A DNA stretch of 10,162 bases from NCBI GenBank assembly GCA_017628935.1, contig JAGBYC010000218.1:1-10162 (forward strand). Direction: 5' to 3'. The translations under genes and the position numbers were made by a program. Below are positions 6,589 through 10,162 of this stretch, one piece after another; position 1 is the stretch's first letter, and each line of letters begins with the position of its first letter. The DNA is from Clostridia bacterium. Lineage in GTDB: Bacteria; Bacillota; Clostridia; Christensenellales; Borkfalkiaceae. Below the pieces are notes generated by a model that was not told the origin of the DNA, did no database searches, and saw only the letters and a list, made by a program, of their open reading frames with translations.

Positions 6589-7386
6589 TTACATACTACT
6601 CCAGTTATTGAGTTTTACGATAAGTTTTTTAAAGAAATTATCGTTAGTGTCAAAAAATTTAACGGTTTTTTTACTTTTACCTACGGTAACCTCATCATTT
6701 GCCGATAAATTTTTAACTGCTTTTCCGTCAACGTAAAGCCCACACTTAGATGAACGGTCTAAAATTTTAATTTTAGCAACGCAAGAATCGTTGAAAACGA
6801 TAGGTCTTGTATAAAGCGTGTGTGGACAAATAGGCGTTGCAATTAAAGCGTTTAAGTCAGGCGTAATAATTGAGCCACCTGCCGATAACGAATAGGCCGT
6901 AGAACCAGTTGGGGTGCTAATAATAAGCCCGTCGGCATTGATTTTATTGTATAAATTGCCACCTATTGAAAGTTCACATTTAACAACTTCACTGGTAGTG
7001 CCCGTTCTTTGAATAGACGCTTCGTTTAAAGCGTAATATTTTTTATTGCCAACCTTAATTTTTAAGATTGCACGCTTAACGTAGTCGCCACCCGTTTTGA
7101 TAAGATTAACTGCTTTATCAAGTTCGTTACTTTCTAAACAACTTAAAAATCCTACCGTGCCGATATTTATTGCTAAAATAGGAACGTCGTATTCAACGGC
7201 GTAGTCAATAACGCGTAAAATAGTACCGTCACCACCAAAAACTGCTAATACGTCAACGTCTTTACAGTCTTCTTTAAGGTTTACAACCTTACTTTCAATA
7301 CCGTTATCTAAAAGCAAAGCACCAAACTTGTTTGCAGTAGTGTTTGCTTCTTTTTTAGTTGTATTTATAAAAATACCTACTTTCAT
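6589..7386 (-). CDS. nadK: NAD kinase
   Basis: Cytosolic NAD(+) kinase, which phosphorylates NAD to NADP, the only source of NADP. At 265 residues it fits the short bacterial NadK class. The phosphate-donor loop GGDG is at 51-54 (VFGGDGTILR), followed by INIGTVGFLS (74-82), the NAD-contacting Asn121-Glu122 in ALNEASIQR, and DGLIISTPTGSTAYSLSAGGSII (152-174). The C-terminal beta-rich part contains PICPHTLYTRPIVF and a VDGKAV turn. The ATG at 7386 overlaps the tlyA stop (ATGA), with a GAGAGGG ribosome site inside tlyA. The next gene, argR, starts 1 base after it. Its place between tlyA and argR is the standard clostridial order. Confidence 0.97.
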   Translation of the reverse strand: MKVGIFINTTKKEANTTANKFGALLLDNGIESKVVNLKEDCKDVDVLAVFGGDGTILRVIDYAVEYDVPILAINIGTVGFLSCLESNELDKAVNLIKTGGDYVKRAILKIKVGNKKYYALNEASIQRTGTTSEVVKCELSIGGNLYNKINADGLIISTPTGSTAYSLSAGGSIITPDLNALIATPICPHTLYTRPIVFNDSCVAKIKILDRSSKCGLYVDGKAVKNLSANDEVTVGKSKKTVKFFDTNDNFFKKLIVKLNNWSSM

Positions 7387-8162
7387 AATTCCCTCTCGGT
7401 TTTAATAACGCGTAAAATATCGCTAAAATTAATAGTGGTTTCGCCACCTTTATTAAGCATAATAACGTATTCTACGTTCTTTTTTTCTTTTATAGGAGCA
7501 ACTGTAAACCCAGTTACGCCAAAGCCTAAATTACGGCTAAAATCGTAAATTTTGTTGCACGCATCTATACGTGCGTTAACGTCTTTAACTATTCCACTTT
7601 TGCCTAAAAACTGCTTACCACACTCAAACTGTGGCTTAATAAGTAGCAAAGCGTCGCCACCATCTTTTAAAACTGAATAGATTGCGTTTAAAACGTAAGT
7701 TAATGATATAAAGCTAACGTCACAAACAACGCCGTCAACTAATTCGCCAAGCGTTGACGGAGAAAGATTACGGGCGTTGAAATTATCAATAACAACAACC
7801 TTTTCGCTTAAAATTAACGACTTATCAAGTTGACTTTCGCCTATATCAAGCGCATAAACTTTTTTAACGCCGTGATTAAGCAAACATTCAGTAAAACCAC
7901 CGTTTGATGCGCCGATATCAACAAAAACTTTGTTTTTAGCATCAAAATTAAAGTCTTTTATCGCCTTTTCAAGCTTATAACCACCGTTTGACACGAAAAC
8001 GGTGTCAACGCTAACGAAAGTTATTAACGTTTCGTCTACCACTTCGCGCGAAGGTTTACACCTTTTGCCGTTATATAATACCTCGCCCCTTAAAACTGCT
8101 TCACTTGATTTGTTTCGTGACGGATATTTTTTAGTTTCAAATAAATACGCGTCTAATCTCAT
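7383..8162 (-). CDS. tlyA: TlyA-family rRNA 2'-O-methyltransferase
   Basis: S4-domain plus FtsJ/RrmJ-fold methyltransferase of the TlyA (YqxC) family. Characterised members methylate ribose of cytidines in 16S and/or 23S rRNA; some were first named haemolysins. At 259 residues it has full length. The S4 RNA-binding domain spans 1-60 (RLDAYLFETKKYPSRNKSSEAV, GEVLYNGKRCKPS). The methyltransferase domain has the SAM motif VDIGASNGGFTECLL (81-95). The likely K-D-K-E tetrad is Lys63 (GGYKLEKAI), Asp148 (VCDVSFISL), Lys176 (LIKPQFE) and a late Glu in KNVEYV. It overlaps ispA by one base (TAATG) and nadK by four, so it is translationally coupled to both. Whether it modifies one or both rRNAs cannot be told from the sequence. 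Confidence 0.95.
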   Translation of the reverse strand: MRLDAYLFETKKYPSRNKSSEAVLRGEVLYNGKRCKPSREVVDETLITFVSVDTVFVSNGGYKLEKAIKDFNFDAKNKVFVDIGASNGGFTECLLNHGVKKVYALDIGESQLDKSLILSEKVVVIDNFNARNLSPSTLGELVDGVVCDVSFISLTYVLNAIYSVLKDGGDALLLIKPQFECGKQFLGKSGIVKDVNARIDACNKIYDFSRNLGFGVTGFTVAPIKEKKNVEYVIMLNKGGETTINFSDILRVIKTEREL

Positions 8163-9028
8163 TACGACTTTCTATCTAAAATGTATTTTGCAAGTTCAAT
8201 TAAAAACTCGTTATCGTCAACGTCGCTTATAGCGTTAATAGCATTATTTAAACAATCTTGAGCCATTTGTTTTGACTTTTCAATGCCGTAAAGCGTAACG
8301 AAAGTGAGTTTTTTAGCCTTTTCGTCTTTACCAACAGTTTTGCCAAGTTCGTTACTTGTTGAAAGAGCGTCTAAAATATCGTCAGTTATTTGGAAAAGTA
8401 AGCCTATATTTTCACCATAGGTGCGAAGTTCATTAATATATTTATCTCCACTAACGCAACTTGCAACTAAAACCGCCGCCGTTATAAGCTTGCCAGTTTT
8501 GTTTTGATGAATATAGTTAAGCGTTTCTTCATCAAGCGCTTTACCTTCACTTAACACGTCAGTTGCTTGGCCACCTATCATACCTTGATACCCTGCAAAG
8601 CGTGATAATAACCTACTTGCATTTACTTTGTAAATTCCACCTATACCCCTAAGCATAGTTTCATAGGCTAAATTAAGCAAAGCGTCGCCTGCTAAAACGG
8701 CTAACGCCTCACCAAAAACTTTGTGGCTTGTTGGTTTACCACGACGGAAGTCGTCATTATCCATACAAGGCAAATCGTCGTGTATAAGCGAATAGGTGTG
8801 AATTAACTCGATGGCTAACGCAAACGGCATAATATCTTCGATATTAACTTCAAGCATTTTAGCAGTTTCTATCATTAAAACTGGGCGAAAACGCTTACCA
8901 CCTGCTTTAACCGAATACGCCATAGCAGTTTTTAACGTTTCGTCGCTAATAGATAAATTGTCTATTAACGAATATAACTTTTCTTCAAAGTATTTTTTAG
9001 TTTCTTCGTATTTAGCGTTAAAATTCAT
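8162..9028 (-). CDS. ispA: Farnesyl/geranyl diphosphate synthase (polyprenyl synthetase)
   Basis: Trans-isoprenyl diphosphate synthase that condenses IPP with allylic diphosphates, giving precursors for undecaprenyl phosphate and quinones. It has 288 residues. The first aspartate-rich motif is DDLPCMD (84-90), with the two-residue insertion usual in bacterial enzymes, followed by NDDFRRGKPT. The second is DDILD (216-220) in FQITDDILD. The IPP-binding GGKRFRP lies at 43-49, and GGQATDV at 152-158. A tyrosine five residues before the first motif (Tyr79) favours a short-chain (C15) product, though C10 or C20 cannot be excluded. It overlaps folD by 11 bases and has GAGGGA just before ATG 9028. 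xseA and xseB, which usually stand between folD and ispA, are absent, and dxs does not follow. Confidence 0.95.
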   Translation of the reverse strand: MNFNAKYEETKKYFEEKLYSLIDNLSISDETLKTAMAYSVKAGGKRFRPVLMIETAKMLEVNIEDIMPFALAIELIHTYSLIHDDLPCMDNDDFRRGKPTSHKVFGEALAVLAGDALLNLAYETMLRGIGGIYKVNASRLLSRFAGYQGMIGGQATDVLSEGKALDEETLNYIHQNKTGKLITAAVLVASCVSGDKYINELRTYGENIGLLFQITDDILDALSTSNELGKTVGKDEKAKKLTFVTLYGIEKSKQMAQDCLNNAINAISDVDDNEFLIELAKYILDRKS

Positions 9029-9875
9029 TTATCCCTCTATTTCTTAAGCACGCAACGAAACAGTTGTGCATTAACATAGTTATCGTCATAGGACCAACGC
9101 CACCTGGCACGGGCGTAATGTAAGAACATTTATCTTTAACGTTTTCAAAGTCAACGTCGCCGTAAATTTTACCGTCTACCCTATTTATACCAACGTCAAC
9201 AACGATAGCACCGTCTTTAACCATATCGGCAGTAAGATAGTTTGCTCTACCTATTGCGCATACGATAATATCGGCGTTTTTAGTATAAAACGGTAAATTT
9301 TGCGTTTTAGAGTGACATGTTGTAACCGTGCAGTTTTCGTTAAGTAAAAGCGCAGAAATAGGCTTGCCTACCATATTACTTCTACCTATAACAACGGCTT
9401 GTTTACCACTAAATTCAACTCCGTAACCCTTTAAAAGTTCAATTATGCCGTTAGGAGTACAAGATACTAAGCATTTTTGTCCACTTAATAATTTGCCTAA
9501 ATTTTCAGCACATAAACCGTCAATATCTTTTTCAGTAGGAATATGTTTTAAAATGCTTTCAGCATTAAATTTTTTAGGCATAGGTAATTGAACGAACAAC
9601 CCGTCAACTTCGGGGTTAGACGCTAAATCTTTTACAACCCTTTCAACTTCTTCTTGCGAAACGCTTTCATCTAATCGAACGGTAAACGATTTTATACCCA
9701 ACTCGTCGCACGCTTTTATTTTATTGCGAACGTAAATTTGCGACGCTGGGTCTTCACCTACTAAAACAACGGCTAACCCTGGGGTTACGCCGTAATTTTT
9801 ATTTAAAATATCAATTTTTTCTTTAAGGGCGCTACGATATTTAATAGCAAACGCCTTTCCGTCTAAAATTTCCAT
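9018..9875 (-). CDS. folD: FolD, methylenetetrahydrofolate dehydrogenase/cyclohydrolase
   Basis: Bifunctional cytosolic enzyme that interconverts 5,10-methylene-, 5,10-methenyl- and 10-formyl-tetrahydrofolate, supplying one-carbon units for purines and initiator tRNA. At 285 residues it has normal length. The catalytic tyrosine and lysine are in YVRNKIKAC (Tyr48, Lys52). FVQLPMPK carries Gln96, and PTEKDIDG carries Asp119. The NAD(P)-binding fold has VVIGRSNMVGKP (161-172), and the C-terminal signature is PVPGGVGPMT. The start at 9875 overlaps the nusB stop by one base (TAATG), with GGAG six bases upstream. It lies second in the visible operon and overlaps ispA. The cofactor preference (NAD or NADP) is not evident. 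Confidence 0.97.
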   Translation of the reverse strand: MEILDGKAFAIKYRSALKEKIDILNKNYGVTPGLAVVLVGEDPASQIYVRNKIKACDELGIKSFTVRLDESVSQEEVERVVKDLASNPEVDGLFVQLPMPKKFNAESILKHIPTEKDIDGLCAENLGKLLSGQKCLVSCTPNGIIELLKGYGVEFSGKQAVVIGRSNMVGKPISALLLNENCTVTTCHSKTQNLPFYTKNADIIVCAIGRANYLTADMVKDGAIVVDVGINRVDGKIYGDVDFENVKDKCSYITPVPGGVGPMTITMLMHNCFVACLRNRGINEF

Positions 9876-10162
9876 TATTTCTCCAAACGTTTTTTAAATT
9901 CTGCTAAAATCCCGTTTACAAAGTTAGGGCTTTCAGGTGTTGAGTATTTTCTAACAAGTTCCATAGCCTCATTAATTGCAACGATATTAGGAACGTCATT
10001 AAAATAGCGCATTTCACAAATTGCTAATTTAAGGGCGCATTTGTCGGTAGAATAAATTCTATCTAAACTATACCCACGTGAAATTTCAGCAATATCGTTA
10101 TTAATAACTTCTTCGTTATCAACGATGGCTTGATACAATTTTTCAGCAAACTCAACGTCTAC
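9875..10162 (-). CDS. nusB: NusB, transcription antitermination factor (5' end outside window)
   Basis: RNA-binding antitermination protein that, with NusE (S10), binds boxA of rRNA operon transcripts and supports their complete transcription. The visible part is 95 residues and the stop codon. The frame is open to the window edge, so roughly the first 40-50 residues are missing. A TTG at 10138 is an internal leucine codon, not the start, because the reading continues upstream as VDVEFAEK. Family features seen are the helix around STDKCALKLAICEMRYFNDVP, then AINEAMELVRKYS and the strongly conserved FVNGILAEFKK at the end. The stop overlaps the folD start (TAATG). nusB-folD is a common pair in Clostridia. 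Confidence 0.94.
   Translation of the reverse strand, partial: VDVEFAEKLYQAIVDNEEVINNDIAEISRGYSLDRIYSTDKCALKLAICEMRYFNDVPNIVAINEAMELVRKYSTPESPNFVNGILAEFKKRLEK

Noticed and set aside
6588..6606. ARG-box operator near argR
   Set aside because: argR has a 1-base gap to nadK and I found no TGAAT-ATTCA-like palindrome beside it.
6526..9047. Plus-strand open frames at 6526-6708, 8002-8232 and 8811-9047
   Set aside because: They lie opposite argR/nadK, tlyA and ispA, span gene junctions without sense, and lack motifs or start signals.
10136..10138. TTG as the start of nusB
   Set aside because: The frame continues upstream to the window edge and a NusB starting here would lack its first helices; this is an internal leucine codon.
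1..10162. Mobile elements, CRISPR arrays, tRNA or rRNA genes, defence genes
   Set aside because: Reading both strands I found no repeat array, no transposase or integrase motif, no cloverleaf-like segment and no foreign-looking block; intergenic gaps are all about 110 bases or less.

Overview
The window is an AT-rich chromosomal segment in which every gene I can support lies on the minus strand. The gene set is nusB, folD, ispA, tlyA, nadK, argR, recN, spoIVB, spoIIM, a dacF-type D,D-carboxypeptidase, scpA and scpB. It contains three sporulation-associated genes (spoIVB, spoIIM, dacF type) and the conserved tlyA-nadK-argR-recN-spoIVB order. This points to an endospore-forming member of the Bacillota, most likely an uncultured, low-GC clostridial lineage. 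That placement is an inference from synteny and composition; there is no rRNA gene in the window.

Layout in the direction of transcription (right to left). From 10162 to 4435 runs one tightly packed housekeeping operon: nusB (5' end outside the window), folD, ispA, tlyA, nadK, argR and recN. Junctions are overlapping (TAATG, ATGA, 11 bp) or 1 nt apart, and I see no internal promoter. It serves transcription antitermination, one-carbon and isoprenoid metabolism, ribosomal RNA methylation, NADP synthesis, arginine control and DNA repair. A perfect hairpin with a T tract ends it at 4407-4430. Next come spoIVB, with its own perfect terminator (3341-3370), then spoIIM and the dacF-type gene, closed by a GC-rich terminator (1498-1521). 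Upstream of each of these three genes there is a candidate sporulation-type promoter of modest quality. Finally a sigma-A-like promoter (1434-1462) drives scpA and scpB, which overlap. They encode the two non-SMC subunits of condensin, and scpB runs off the left end.

Points deserving attention. (1) The dacF-type gene carries a one-base deletion near 1769 that cuts off its C-terminal domain; restoring one A gives a normal 382-residue protein. (2) scpB is clearly present from about 668 to the left edge, with a TTG start and an unusual acidic tail. (3) spo0A does not follow spoIVB, and xseA, xseB and dxs are missing from their usual places, so this is a trimmed version of the clostridial cluster. 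(4) The longest reading frames of spoIVB and spoIIM begin inside terminator hairpins; the real starts are further downstream. I found no new defence, mobile or regulatory system here, and no gene-free stretch longer than about 110 bases.
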